NCBI RefSeq assembly: GCF_018390575.1
Contig: NZ_JAHBCJ010000006.1
Location: 124,001-188,000 of the forward strand
DNA: 64,000 bases
Reading direction: 5' to 3'
Source of the DNA: Bhargavaea massiliensis
Lineage (GTDB): Bacteria > Bacillota > Bacilli > Bacillales_A > Planococcaceae
The notes under the pieces are model-generated. The model was not told where the DNA came from, searched no databases, and saw only the letters and a list, made by a program, of their open reading frames with translations. This document shows positions 24,571 to 33,441 of this stretch, piece after piece; the stretch's first letter is position 1, and each line of letters begins with the position of its first letter. The position numbers and the translations under genes are program-made.

Positions 24571-25617
24571 TTATTCCGTGAAACCTGAAAGGATTCTCGC
24601 ATAAGGGGAATCGGACGGTATGACAATCATCGTTTCATCGCCGATCGTCTTCTTATACGATTCCAATGTTCGGTACAGCTCATAGAAATCCGGATCTTTC
24701 GAGAAGGACTGGTTGTAGATGCGGGCCGCTTCCGCTTCACCTTCCGCGCGGATTACTTCCGCCTGTTTTTTCGCTTCGGCCAAAAGCTCCTGCACTTCAC
24801 GGTCGGTTTCTGCCTCGATCCGGCGCTTTTCCGCATCCCCTTCCGAAAGGTAGGTCTGGGCGGTCGATTCCCGCTCGGAAATCATCCGGGTATAAATGGA
24901 CTGTTCGTTCTCTGGGGGCAGGTCGATCCGCTTCATCCTGACATCGGTCACCGCGATTCCGAAATTACCGGTCTCCAACAGTTCATTCACCCGCTCGGTC
25001 ACTTTGTCATTCAGGTTGCCGCGTGATGAATCTTCGTCGTTGACGATGCTCGTATAATCAAGTTGTCCGAGCTCCGATCGGACGACGGAATAAATGTATT
25101 CCTCCATCCGAGCCTCGGCATTGACGATATTCCGTGCGTTGTTGATCATCAGTTTCGGGTCGGTGATGCGCCAGACGGCATAGTTGTCGATAATCATCCG
25201 CTTTTTATCCTTTGTCGTAATTTCTGCTTCGGATACGTTGTAGGCCATCTGGTTTTTCGGCAGCATCGTTACACTCTGGAGAAACGGCACCTTTAACTTG
25301 ACGCCCGGATCGGAATCGATGCGGACAATCTCACCGAATTGGCGTACGACGCGATATTCGTTTTCCTTTACGACATATACATTCGCCAGGAAGATGAGCA
25401 ATACAGCGAAAACAGCCGTGAGCACAATCGCCGGTTTGATGAACTTTCGCAGGTCGGCCGGCGGTTTCGGTTCTGCCGGCCCTTTTGGACTCTTTGAGCG
25501 TTTTTTGCCGAATGCTTTTATCTTTCCATCCGGCTTTTTGCGTGCCTGCTCCTGGCGCTGCCTCTCCAGAAACTTCTCTTCGATGCTCTTGAACGGATTG
25601 TTGTCATTATTGGCCAT
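24571..25617 (-). CDS. hflC: HflC-like SPFH/band 7 membrane protein
   Basis: A 348-residue protein: charged basic cytoplasmic N-terminus (1-58), one membrane helix (IVLTAVFAVLLIFLANVYVV), an SPFH domain beginning VKENEYRVVRQFGEI, then a coiled coil (KRRIEAETDREVQELLAEAK). HflK and HflC form a cage around FtsH and restrain its proteolysis in Proteobacteria. The long charged N-terminus resembles HflK more than HflC, so the naming of the pair is by order and the C-terminal half. It overlaps hflK by 11 bases. Confidence 0.8.
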   Translation of the reverse strand: MANNDNNPFKSIEEKFLERQRQEQARKKPDGKIKAFGKKRSKSPKGPAEPKPPADLRKFIKPAIVLTAVFAVLLIFLANVYVVKENEYRVVRQFGEIVRIDSDPGVKLKVPFLQSVTMLPKNQMAYNVSEAEITTKDKKRMIIDNYAVWRITDPKLMINNARNIVNAEARMEEYIYSVVRSELGQLDYTSIVNDEDSSRGNLNDKVTERVNELLETGNFGIAVTDVRMKRIDLPPENEQSIYTRMISERESTAQTYLSEGDAEKRRIEAETDREVQELLAEAKKQAEVIRAEGEAEAARIYNQSFSKDPDFYELYRTLESYKKTIGDETMIVIPSDSPYARILSGFTE

Positions 25618-26590
25618 TGCTTTCTCCCCCTTCCCCTTGGCCTTCCTGGGCAGGCGGCTGAGGGGCGGCCTGCTGCGGCGGCTGGATCGGCAGGTACTTT
25701 ATGGTCCCTTCGCCGTCATTCATAATATAGATTTTCGCACCCGGGAGAACCTGCTCGAGAGTCTCGAGAATCAGCCGCTCACGCGTGATGTCCTGATTGT
25801 TGCGATACTCCTCATAGAGTTTGTTGAACACGGCCACGTCACCATGCGCCTGCTCGATCCTGGATGTTTTATCCCCCTGAGCCCTTGAGAGGATTGCGTC
25901 ACGCTCACCCGTGGCTTCATTCTTTTTCTGGTTTTCATATTTCTTGGCCTGGTTGATCTTCGTGCTCTTTGTCTCCCGGGCATCAGTGACTGCCGTAAAC
26001 GCAGAACGGACTTCTTCATTCGGCAGCTCGACATCCTGGAGCTTTACACCCTGGATGGATATCCCTATGTCATACTTATCGACAAGCGTGCCGAGGAGGT
26101 CTCTTGTTTCCGCCTCGATCTCTGCCTTGCCGTCGGTGAGGGCATCGTCGATCGGTGATGAACCGATGGTCGACCGGATCGAAGCCGCGGTGGCATCATG
26201 CAGCAATTCCCTCGGATCCTCGGCATTGAACAGGTATTTGACCGGCTCGGTGATTTTCCATTGGACGACGAGATCGGCCAACACAATATATTCGTCCCCG
26301 GTGATCATCTTTGTCTCCTTGTCATAGGAGATCAGATTTCCGTCCTCATCCTGGTTATAGCCGAATCTCGTACTGAAGGTTTCCTTGGACAGCTTCTCCA
26401 CTTTTTGCACCGGCCACGGCAACTTGAACTTCAGCCCTGACTCGGTCACCGTTTCATCCGCTTTGCCAAATGTGATAATTACAACCTGTTCTCCCTCATC
26501 CACGGTGTACCAAGTCGTAAATGCAAGGACGATCAGAATAAGACCGGCAATCGCCATTCCGGCAATCGTCAATATGCGCTTAACGCTCAT
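25607..26590 (-). CDS. hflK: HflK-like SPFH/band 7 membrane protein
   Basis: A 327-residue protein with an N-terminal membrane helix (ILTIAGMAIAGLILIVLAFT), an SPFH domain (VDEGEQVVIITFGKADETV), a Lys/Glu-rich coiled coil with the KYENQKKNEATGERDAILSR block typical of HflK, and a low-complexity Pro/Gln/Gly tail. It is the first gene of the pair. The ATG at 26590 follows AAGGAG; an upstream Met lacks support. HflKC is mainly known from Proteobacteria; its presence beside polA is noteworthy. Confidence 0.82.
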   Translation of the reverse strand: MSVKRILTIAGMAIAGLILIVLAFTTWYTVDEGEQVVIITFGKADETVTESGLKFKLPWPVQKVEKLSKETFSTRFGYNQDEDGNLISYDKETKMITGDEYIVLADLVVQWKITEPVKYLFNAEDPRELLHDATAASIRSTIGSSPIDDALTDGKAEIEAETRDLLGTLVDKYDIGISIQGVKLQDVELPNEEVRSAFTAVTDARETKSTKINQAKKYENQKKNEATGERDAILSRAQGDKTSRIEQAHGDVAVFNKLYEEYRNNQDITRERLILETLEQVLPGAKIYIMNDGEGTIKYLPIQPPQQAAPQPPAQEGQGEGGESNGQ

Positions 26591-26689
26591 GTCGGACTCT
26601 CCTTTATTTAAGTTTATGTATAGTTCATATACGGTCATCGGCGCTCTGCGGTTTCATCAAATTCCAAATTCGGACAAAAAGCGGACACA

Positions 26690-26732
26690 AAAATACCCCG
26701 CCTGCTTCTTTTATGCGAGAAGCAGTTCGGGG
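26690..26732 (-). terminator. Terminator of phoP-phoR
   Basis: On the minus strand CCCCG, with GCTTCT inside, pairs with AGAAGC and CGGGG (26696-26732), followed by TATTTTTG. Confidence 0.65.
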
Positions 26733-26737
26733 ATGAC

Positions 26738-28255
26738 TCAGTTGTGGCTCAGTGGAATGTTCACCATGAAGGTCGAGCCTTTGCCCGGCTCGCTCTCCAC
26801 AGAGATCGTACCGCCGTGAAGATCCACTAAATGCTTCACGATGGACAGTCCAAGCCCGGTGCCGCCTGAATCACGGCTCCTGGCCCGGTCAACCCTGTAA
26901 AAGCGTTCGAACAGTCTGGGCAGTTCGGCGGCCGGTATGCCAATGCCCCTGTCGGCGACAGCGATGGATGCCATTCCGTCCGACACAGTTGCCGTGACCC
27001 GGATAGGCGTGCCTGGCTTGGAGTAACTAACGGCATTTGCCAGGAGATTGACCAATATCTGAACGAGCCGTTCGGGGTCCCCCTTGACTGTCAATCCGGG
27101 CGGACAATGGGACTCAATCGTCATCTTCCGGTTATTGATCCGCCCGGAAACCGAACGGATGGATCGGTCAATCACATTCTGCACGCTTACTGATTGCAGC
27201 CTGAGTGTATACCCTTCTTTCTCGATCTTTGACAGGTCCAGAAGATCTTCGATCAGCGTCTCAAGCCTGACGCTTTCACCGTGGATGATCTCCAAAAACT
27301 GCATGGCCGCCTCTTCATCGTGAACGGCTCCGTCCATCAGGGTCTCGGAAAAGCCCCGGATCGATGTGATTGGAGTTCTTAGCTCGTGAGAGACATTGGC
27401 GACAAAGTCTTTCCTGACCCGCTCCAGTCGGATCAGTTCCGAAATGTCGTGCATGACGACGACAATGCCAAGCCATCCCCCGTGTTTATCAATGACCGGC
27501 GCGGAGTAAACAGCCATCGTACGGTTGCCTGAGTCCGTCCGGATATCGATCTGTTCGGTAACCGGCTTTTCTCTGACGGATACCGTATCGATCAGAGTGA
27601 CAAGCGCTTCAGGAAGCCGGGCAGCTTTGTATGGGCTGCCGATCAGTCCGTCTTCTGCCTGTCCGACCTGATCGAGAAAAAATGAATTGGCCATGGAAAT
27701 CTCTGAATTCCTACCAATCATAAGCAGGCCGCTGCCCATGTTGGCGATCAGAGTCTCCAGCCTCTCCGCTTCCGTCTCCCGCATGGATTCCATCTCCTGC
27801 AAATTCCGCGCCAAGGCATTAACTGCGGTGACCAGGCCGATCTGGATGCCCGGTGCCGTCCATCCCGCCCTGGCAGTATAGTTGCCCTTCGCAAGCTCCA
27901 TGGTGGTGTCCGTCACCAGATCGATCGGACGGATATAGCGCTCCGTCAAACGGTGGAAAACGATGACGGTCACGATGAACGCAACTGTAAAGGCAATAAC
28001 AATCAGCCGCAGAAAGCGCGCCGGCGCCACACCTGACCCGTCATCGGCCATTTTCCGGCTGAGTTCTTCACGAGCTTCGCTGTCCAACTTGATCCCCATG
28101 TCGTCAAGATGCAGGGCAACTGCCTCCGGCTTGGCCTTTTTCCCTTGATTCTGCAGGACGGGATAGGTCTGGCCAAGGACGATGGCAAGACCGGCCAGCG
28201 TGATGCCCATAATAAGAATGAACGCCAGGAACAAGCGCCTTTGGAGCGACTTCAT
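26738..28255 (-). CDS. phoR: PhoR-type sensor histidine kinase
   Basis: A 505-residue kinase with two membrane helices (about 8-28 and 83-100), HAMP-like linker (RYIRPIDLVTDTTMELAKGN), a PAS domain (about 165-270), the phosphorylated H290 in FVANVSHELRTPITSIRGF, and an ATPase domain with N, G1 and G2 boxes (LLANAVSY, VADRGIGIP, GGTGLGLSIV). It pairs with PhoP, whose stop overlaps its start by four bases. The position after mdh matches the B. subtilis phosphate-limitation system, but the signal is inferred from homology. Confidence 0.9.
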   Translation of the reverse strand: MKSLQRRLFLAFILIMGITLAGLAIVLGQTYPVLQNQGKKAKPEAVALHLDDMGIKLDSEAREELSRKMADDGSGVAPARFLRLIVIAFTVAFIVTVIVFHRLTERYIRPIDLVTDTTMELAKGNYTARAGWTAPGIQIGLVTAVNALARNLQEMESMRETEAERLETLIANMGSGLLMIGRNSEISMANSFFLDQVGQAEDGLIGSPYKAARLPEALVTLIDTVSVREKPVTEQIDIRTDSGNRTMAVYSAPVIDKHGGWLGIVVVMHDISELIRLERVRKDFVANVSHELRTPITSIRGFSETLMDGAVHDEEAAMQFLEIIHGESVRLETLIEDLLDLSKIEKEGYTLRLQSVSVQNVIDRSIRSVSGRINNRKMTIESHCPPGLTVKGDPERLVQILVNLLANAVSYSKPGTPIRVTATVSDGMASIAVADRGIGIPAAELPRLFERFYRVDRARSRDSGGTGLGLSIVKHLVDLHGGTISVESEPGKGSTFMVNIPLSHN

Positions 28256-28974
28256 CCTTCCGATGGTCCCTCAAATTTATAGCCGGTTCCCCGGATCGTC
28301 TTGATGAAAACCGGACGCCTCGTATTTTCTTCAATCTTGTCGCGAAGGTGGCTGATATGTACATCCACAATCCTGGTGTCACCGGCAAAATCATAATTCC
28401 ATACCGCGCTGAGCAGCTGGTCCCGTGACATCACCCGGTTCCGGTTGGAAATCATGTGGACGAGAAGTTCGAATTCCTTCGGTGTGAATTCCAGCGAAAC
28501 GCCATCTTTGTAGGCTTCAAATCGCTCCGGATACACCTTCAATGGTCCCGATTCATACACCGCTTCCTTCTGTTCATCTTCTGCAGATTGTACAGAATTG
28601 AATTGTTCCGACCTTCTAAGCACCGCTTTTACCCGTGCAACGACTTCCCTGGGGCTAAAAGGCTTTGTCATGTAATCGTCGGCTCCAAGCTCCAATCCGA
28701 GGATTTTCTCCAGTTCATCCGACTTTGCGGTCAGCATGATAATCGGAGTGTTTACACCCTTTTGGCGCAGTGTGCGGCAAACATCCATGCCATCCAACTT
28801 GGGCAGCATCAGGTCCAGGACAATCAGGTCCGGACTTTCCGTCTCTGCCTTTCGCAGACCTTCCTCCCCGTCCGCTGCAGTAATCACCTTGTATCCCGCC
28901 TGTTTCAGGTTGTACTCAAGCAGTGTCAAAATCGGACGTTCATCATCCACGACCAGAATTCGTTTCACGTTCAT
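28252..28974 (-). CDS. phoP: PhoP-type OmpR-family response regulator
   Basis: A 240-residue regulator: receiver domain with D10/D11 and the phosphorylated D54 in LIVLDLMLPKLDG, and an OmpR winged helix (EFTPKEFELLVHMI...DTRIVDVHISHLRDKIEENT). The ATG at 28974 is preceded by GGAGGCATGG. The start lies inside the end of the MaoC-like gene (32-base overlap), which suggests coupled translation. Confidence 0.93.
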   Translation of the reverse strand: MNVKRILVVDDERPILTLLEYNLKQAGYKVITAADGEEGLRKAETESPDLIVLDLMLPKLDGMDVCRTLRQKGVNTPIIMLTAKSDELEKILGLELGADDYMTKPFSPREVVARVKAVLRRSEQFNSVQSAEDEQKEAVYESGPLKVYPERFEAYKDGVSLEFTPKEFELLVHMISNRNRVMSRDQLLSAVWNYDFAGDTRIVDVHISHLRDKIEENTRRPVFIKTIRGTGYKFEGPSEG

Positions 28975-29464
28975 CCATGCCTCCATCAGGCGCACCAAGC
29001 GCAGAAATTTCAGTATTGACTCCGGCAGCGGGTGCAATCCCGGCCACCAGCTCACCTGTCATTACCGTTCGATTTTCCTCGTCTGTAGCATCCACCCGGA
29101 TCTGGACAGTACGGGAGAGCAAATCCACCTTTTCAACTGCGAGATCGAAGGTCACTGTCGACCCGTGCCAGGCAGCTTCCGGAAACCGGAACCGCTGTTC
29201 CAGCATCCGGGAGCCTGGACCGGGAAGATGTTTGGACACGGCCGCACTGACGATTCCTGTCAGCATCACTACGGGAACAACCGGCCTTTCATAGCCGGCT
29301 GCCGCCGTGAAGTCATGCTGGATATAAAGCGGGTTGCTGTCATTGGTAAGCCCCAGGTACAGGAACAAGTCCCGGTCATCCATCTTTTCGACGATCTTCA
29401 GGGACTCCCCTTCGGTCAGCTCTTCTGCCGGACGGATCTTGACATGGCGCCGGTTGAATAGCAA
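28943..29464 (-). CDS. MaoC-like hotdog-fold protein (enoyl-CoA hydratase type)
   Basis: A 173-residue single-hotdog protein resembling MaoC/(R)-specific enoyl-CoA hydratases: the active-site region GLTNDSNPLYIQHDFTAAAG carries the N-D...H pattern, followed by VVPVVMLTGIVSAAVSKHLPG. The TTG at 29464 is used since AAAGGGGAG lies seven bases upstream. It sits between mdh and phoP and overlaps phoP by 32 bases. A role in fatty-acid or polyester metabolism is possible but not shown. Confidence 0.75.
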   Translation of the reverse strand: MLFNRRHVKIRPAEELTEGESLKIVEKMDDRDLFLYLGLTNDSNPLYIQHDFTAAAGYERPVVPVVMLTGIVSAAVSKHLPGPGSRMLEQRFRFPEAAWHGSTVTFDLAVEKVDLLSRTVQIRVDATDEENRTVMTGELVAGIAPAAGVNTEISALGAPDGGMDERETNSGRG

Positions 29465-29581
29465 GTTCAATCTCCCCTTTGGCGGTGTGGTCTGCAGAGG
29501 AACGTAATTGTTCGCCGCTCTGCTTACTTCCAATATTCTTATTATAGCATGTACGGCAAACACAACGGACCAACAGGATGA

Positions 29582-29633
29582 GAAAGAAGGGACACAGCGA
29601 AAAGACAGGATGAACTGTCCTTTGCTATGCCCC
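29582..29633 (-). terminator. Probable terminator of mdh
   Basis: A long imperfect hairpin: GGGACACAGCGAAAAGACAG (29589-29608) against CTGTCC through CCC (29615-29633). The minus strand continues TTCTTTC, a weak T-run. Confidence 0.5.
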
Positions 29634-29675
29634 TCCGCAAAGACTTTCGCACCACTTCTTTCAGGGTGCCATCTG

Positions 29676-30620
29676 TCATTCCAGGACGTTTATCACGTTT
29701 CTGACAGACTCGGCGGATTTTTCAAAGCTCTTTTTCTCATCCGGAGTCAGATCCAGCTCAATGATTTTCTCGATTCCGCCAGCTCCGAGCACCGTCGGCA
29801 CGCCGATATAAATGCCGTCCATCCCGTATTCGCCTTCCAGATAGGCGATTGACGGAAGTACCCGCTTCTGGTCTTTCAAAATCGCTTCCGCCATTTCGGC
29901 CAAAGATGCGGCAGGCGCATAGTAGGCAGAGCCGTTGCCGAGCAAATTGACAATCTCCGCACCGCCTTTCCGCGTCCGGTCAACGATTGCTTCAAGCCGT
30001 TCCGGAGGCAGAAGTGTTTCGAGCGGAATTCCGCCCGCAAAGGAATATCGGACAAGCGGAACCATATCGTCGCCATGGCCGCCGAGGACGAACCCGGTGA
30101 TGTCTTTGACCGAAAGATTCAGCTCTTCTGCGACGAATGCACGGAAACGGGCCGTATCCAGCACACCGGATTGCCCGATGACCCGCTCCTTCGGGAAGCC
30201 GCTTTCATTGAACACCGTATAGGTCATGGCATCCACGGGATTCGTCAGGACCAGGATAATGCTATCCGGAGAATACTTGGCAACTTCGGCCGTGACAGCC
30301 TTCATGATTCTCTGGTTGGTCTGGACCAGCTCGTCACGGCTCATTCCCGGCTTCCGGGCCATTCCCGCTGTGATGATGACCAGATCCGATCCCTCCGTGT
30401 CCCGGTAGTCGGAAGTGCCGGCGACTTTCGCATCAAAACCCAATACCGGGGCAGCTTCCGCCATATCGAGCGCTTTCCCTTTGGTCGGGTTCTCCATATC
30501 CGGAATATCAACCAAAACCACATCACCAAGTTCCTTCTGGGCAATCAGGAAAGCAGTGGTGGCTCCTGTGAACCCTGAGCCGATCACCGAAACTTTCTTG
30601 CGCTTAATGGACACTGACAC
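29676..30620 (-). CDS. mdh: Malate dehydrogenase
   Basis: A 314-residue LDH-type malate dehydrogenase. NAD site [18 protein letters not shown], substrate loop [12 protein letters not shown] and active-site histidine in [16 protein letters not shown]. It oxidises malate to oxaloacetate in the TCA cycle. It follows icd but is separated from it by a strong terminator, so it likely has its own promoter. Confidence 0.96.
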   Translation of the reverse strand: MSVSIKRKKVSVIGSGFTGATTAFLIAQKELGDVVLVDIPDMENPTKGKALDMAEAAPVLGFDAKVAGTSDYRDTEGSDLVIITAGMARKPGMSRDELVQTNQRIMKAVTAEVAKYSPDSIILVLTNPVDAMTYTVFNESGFPKERVIGQSGVLDTARFRAFVAEELNLSVKDITGFVLGGHGDDMVPLVRYSFAGGIPLETLLPPERLEAIVDRTRKGGAEIVNLLGNGSAYYAPAASLAEMAEAILKDQKRVLPSIAYLEGEYGMDGIYIGVPTVLGAGGIEKIIELDLTPDEKKSFEKSAESVRNVINVLE

Positions 30621-30669
30621 TCACACTCCTTAAAATTTAAGTCTTCCTTCACAAAGTCGATCATGATTC

Positions 30670-30707
30670 CTGGATGTAAAAAAGGGAGGAGCCTGGGCTC
30701 CTCCCTT
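30670..30707 (-). terminator. Terminator between icd and mdh
   Basis: GGGAGGAGCC and GGCTCCTCCC pair perfectly around a short loop (about 30684-30706); the minus strand continues into TTTTTTAC. Confidence 0.8.
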
Positions 30708-30744
30708 TCGTATTCCCCATATTCGGCAAAAAATGCCTCTCCGA

Positions 30745-32013
30745 TTACAGGTTCTTGATCAGTTCGTCGGCGAACTCGGAAGCCTTGACTTCTGTCGCGC
30801 CTTCCATCAGACGTGCAAAGTCGTAAGTGACGACTTTCGATGCGATTGTCTTCTCGATGGATTCTGTGATAAGGTTTGCTGCTTCGTTCCAGCCGAGGTG
30901 CTCGAGCATCATGACACCGGAAAGGAGTACCGAGGACGGGTTGACTTTGTCGAGGCCCGCGTACTTTGGTGCCGTGCCGTGTGTCGCTTCGAAGATCGCG
31001 TGGCCGGTTACATAGTTGATGTTCGCGCCAGGCGCGATCCCAATGCCGCCAACTTGCGCTGCGAGCGCGTCGGAGATGTAGTCGCCGTTCAGGTTCATCG
31101 TCGCTACGACGTCGAACTCTTTCGGGCGGGTCAGGATCTGCTGGAGGAAGATGTCGGCAATCGCGTCTTTGATAATCAGCTTGCCGGCTGCTTCAGCATC
31201 GGATTGTGCTTTGTTCGCAGCATCCGTGCCCTGCTCTTCCTTGATCTTGTCGTATTCGTTCCATGTGAAGACCTTGTCGCCGAACTCCTGCTCAGCCACT
31301 TCATAGCCCCAGTTCTTGAACGCGCCTTCTGTGAACTTCATGATGTTGCCCTTGTGAACGAGCGTAACCGACTTGCGGCCTTCCTTGAGCGCGTACTCGA
31401 TCGCGGAGCGGACTAGGCGCTTTGTGCCTTCTTCTGAAACCGGCTTGATGCCGATGCCTGAGGTTTCAGGGAAACGGATGTTTTTGACACCCATTTCGTT
31501 CTGGAGGAAGTCGATCAATTTGTTTACTTCATCCGTGCCCTTCTGGTATTCGATGCCCGCATAGATATCTTCTGTGTTTTCACGGAAGATGACCATGTCG
31601 GTGTGTTCAGGGTGCTTGACCGGCGAAGGAACACCTTCGAAGTAACGGACAGGACGCACGCAAGCGAACAGGTCGAGTTCCTGGCGAAGTGCAACGTTCA
31701 GGGAGCGGAAGCCGCCGCCGATCGGAGTCGTCAGAGGTCCTTTGATTGCAATAAGGTACTCATCGATTGTCTTGAGGGTTTCCTCGGGAAGCCAGTTCCC
31801 TGTTTCGTTGAACGCCTTCTCGCCTGCAAGGACTTCCTTCCAGACGATTTGCTTTTTGCCGTCATATGCCTTCTCAACCGCTGCCTCGAGGACGCGGGAA
31901 GCTGCATTCCAGATGTCAGGGCCTGTACCGTCACCGATGATGAAAGGAATGACGGGTGCATCAGGTACATTCAGTTTGCCGTTGGATACTGTAATTTTTT
32001 CACCGTTTGCCAT
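30745..32013 (-). CDS. icd: Isocitrate dehydrogenase (NADP)
   Basis: A 422-residue enzyme of the bacterial NADP type. The phosphorylation/substrate loop [22 protein letters not shown], metal-site [15 protein letters not shown] and the [19 protein letters not shown] block are visible. It makes 2-oxoglutarate and NADPH. It follows citZ by 87 bases, with a small GC-rich hairpin (about 32052-32075) between them. Confidence 0.97.
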   Translation of the reverse strand: MANGEKITVSNGKLNVPDAPVIPFIIGDGTGPDIWNAASRVLEAAVEKAYDGKKQIVWKEVLAGEKAFNETGNWLPEETLKTIDEYLIAIKGPLTTPIGGGFRSLNVALRQELDLFACVRPVRYFEGVPSPVKHPEHTDMVIFRENTEDIYAGIEYQKGTDEVNKLIDFLQNEMGVKNIRFPETSGIGIKPVSEEGTKRLVRSAIEYALKEGRKSVTLVHKGNIMKFTEGAFKNWGYEVAEQEFGDKVFTWNEYDKIKEEQGTDAANKAQSDAEAAGKLIIKDAIADIFLQQILTRPKEFDVVATMNLNGDYISDALAAQVGGIGIAPGANINYVTGHAIFEATHGTAPKYAGLDKVNPSSVLLSGVMMLEHLGWNEAANLITESIEKTIASKVVTYDFARLMEGATEVKASEFADELIKNL

Positions 32014-32100
32014 TTGTTGGATTCCTCCTGATTCTATCTTTGTTCACAAGTAGGGGACGGCGGCTGCCGTCCCTAACATTGTACACTATTTCACATACAA

Positions 32101-33216
32101 TTATCGCTCGTTTACAGGAACGTAGGATTGCATGCCTGGACCGACATACTCTGCACGCGGGCGGATCAGGCGGTTATTCGCATATTGTTCAAGGATGTGA
32201 GCAATCCAGCCGGACATGCGGGACACCGCAAAAATCGGCGTGAACAGGTCGTGGTCGATACCGAGCGAGTGGTAGACAGACGCTGAGTAGAAGTCGACGT
32301 TCGGAGGCAGGTTCTTCTGCCCAGTGACGAGCTCTTCGATCTGAATTGACATCTTGTAGAGATCTTCCTGCCCGGTGAGGCCTGTCAGCTTGTCGGACAT
32401 TTCGCGCAGGTGCTTCGCGCGCGGATCACCCTGACGGTAGACGCGGTGACCGAAGCCCATGATCTTTTCCTTGTTGTCCAGCTTTTCCTGGATGTAGGAT
32501 TCAACCTTGTCCGGAGATCCGATCTCAGTCAGCATTTTCATAACCTGCTCGTTAGCGCCGCCGTGGAGTGGGCCTTTAAGAGCGCCGATTGCCGCGGTTA
32601 CACCGGAGTAGATGTCGGAAAGAGTCGCGACACATACCCTTGCAGTGAATGTGGAAGCATTCAGTTCGTGATCCGCGTGAAGGACAAGCGCCTTGTTGAA
32701 CGCTTCTTCTTCGATCGCTTCAGGCTCCTTGCCGTTAAGCATATAGAGGAAGTTCGCAGCATAACTGAGTTCCTTCTTCGGCGCAACCGGTTCCTCGCCT
32801 TTGCGGATGCGGGAGAATGCCGTCACAACTGTCGCAACTTTCGCCTGGAGCTTAATGGCTTTTTCGTAGTTGGCTTCGTCGGACATGTCTTCCGCTTTCT
32901 CATCATACAATCCCAAGAGTGAAACCGCTGTGCGCAATGCCGCCATCGGGTGTACGTTTCCGATCGGGTAAGTCTTGAAGTGGTCAAGCACTTCCTGGGG
33001 CACAGCCATGTTGTCGGCCAACTGCTGCTTCAGTTCCGACAGCTCATCCGCTTTGGGAAGGCGCTTGTGCCACAGAAGGTAGACGACTTCTTCAAAACTT
33101 GCGTGATTTGCAAGATCATCAATGTTATAACCGACGTATGTAAGTGTATCGTCGATAATGGAGCTGATGGAAGACTCGGTAGCCACTACCCCTTCAAGTC
33201 CGCGTGTTGCACTCAT
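32101..33216 (-). CDS. citZ: Citrate synthase
   Basis: A 371-residue citrate synthase: GLEGVVATESSISSIID N-terminus, catalytic His regions HADHELNASTFTARV and MGFGHRVYRQGDPRA, and the C-terminal aspartate region NVDFYSASVYHSLGI. It condenses acetyl-CoA and oxaloacetate. The ATG at 33216 follows AAAGGAG. First gene of citZ-icd; a cre-like site lies in its leader. Confidence 0.96.
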   Translation of the reverse strand: MSATRGLEGVVATESSISSIIDDTLTYVGYNIDDLANHASFEEVVYLLWHKRLPKADELSELKQQLADNMAVPQEVLDHFKTYPIGNVHPMAALRTAVSLLGLYDEKAEDMSDEANYEKAIKLQAKVATVVTAFSRIRKGEEPVAPKKELSYAANFLYMLNGKEPEAIEEEAFNKALVLHADHELNASTFTARVCVATLSDIYSGVTAAIGALKGPLHGGANEQVMKMLTEIGSPDKVESYIQEKLDNKEKIMGFGHRVYRQGDPRAKHLREMSDKLTGLTGQEDLYKMSIQIEELVTGQKNLPPNVDFYSASVYHSLGIDHDLFTPIFAVSRMSGWIAHILEQYANNRLIRPRAEYVGPGMQSYVPVNER

Positions 33217-33299
33217 ATCAATCTCTCCTTTTTCCCTGTAATGCCTCTGCCCGTGCATAAAAAAACCGGGTTTCGGCCCTATGAAGCTTGTACAAATCT

Positions 33300-33313
33300 G
33301 TTAAACGCTTACA
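33300..33313 (-). promoter_or_regulatory. cre-like CcpA site in the citZ leader
   Basis: The minus strand reads TGTAAGCGTTTAAC, matching 12 of 14 positions of the cre consensus TGWNANCGNTNWCA, and lies just after the citZ -10. A site here would repress by blocking initiation or elongation. Confidence 0.5.
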
Positions 33314-33318
33314 AGAAC

Positions 33319-33347
33319 ATTATAATCATTTCTTACATTTTTGTGAA
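33319..33347 (-). promoter_or_regulatory. Promoter of citZ-icd
   Basis: On the minus strand TTCACA (33347-33342), a 17-base spacer and TATAAT (33324-33319). Confidence 0.7.
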
Positions 33348-33441
33348 TGGAAATGCATGATTTTCTTTTACACTTGGGCAGAACAAGCAAAATGACGGGC
33401 GAAGCATCAAAAAAAACGGCTGAAAACAGGAGCGTGAAAAG

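Noticed and set aside
23426-24604. Open frame of 392 codons on the plus strand opposite polA
   Set aside because: Shadow of polA third-position bias; the encoded residues show no domain and the polA frame is certain.
32052-32075. Hairpin between citZ and icd as a terminator
   Set aside because: The stem is strong (GGGACGGC/GCCGTCCC) but no T-run follows, so it is more likely a processing or stability element.
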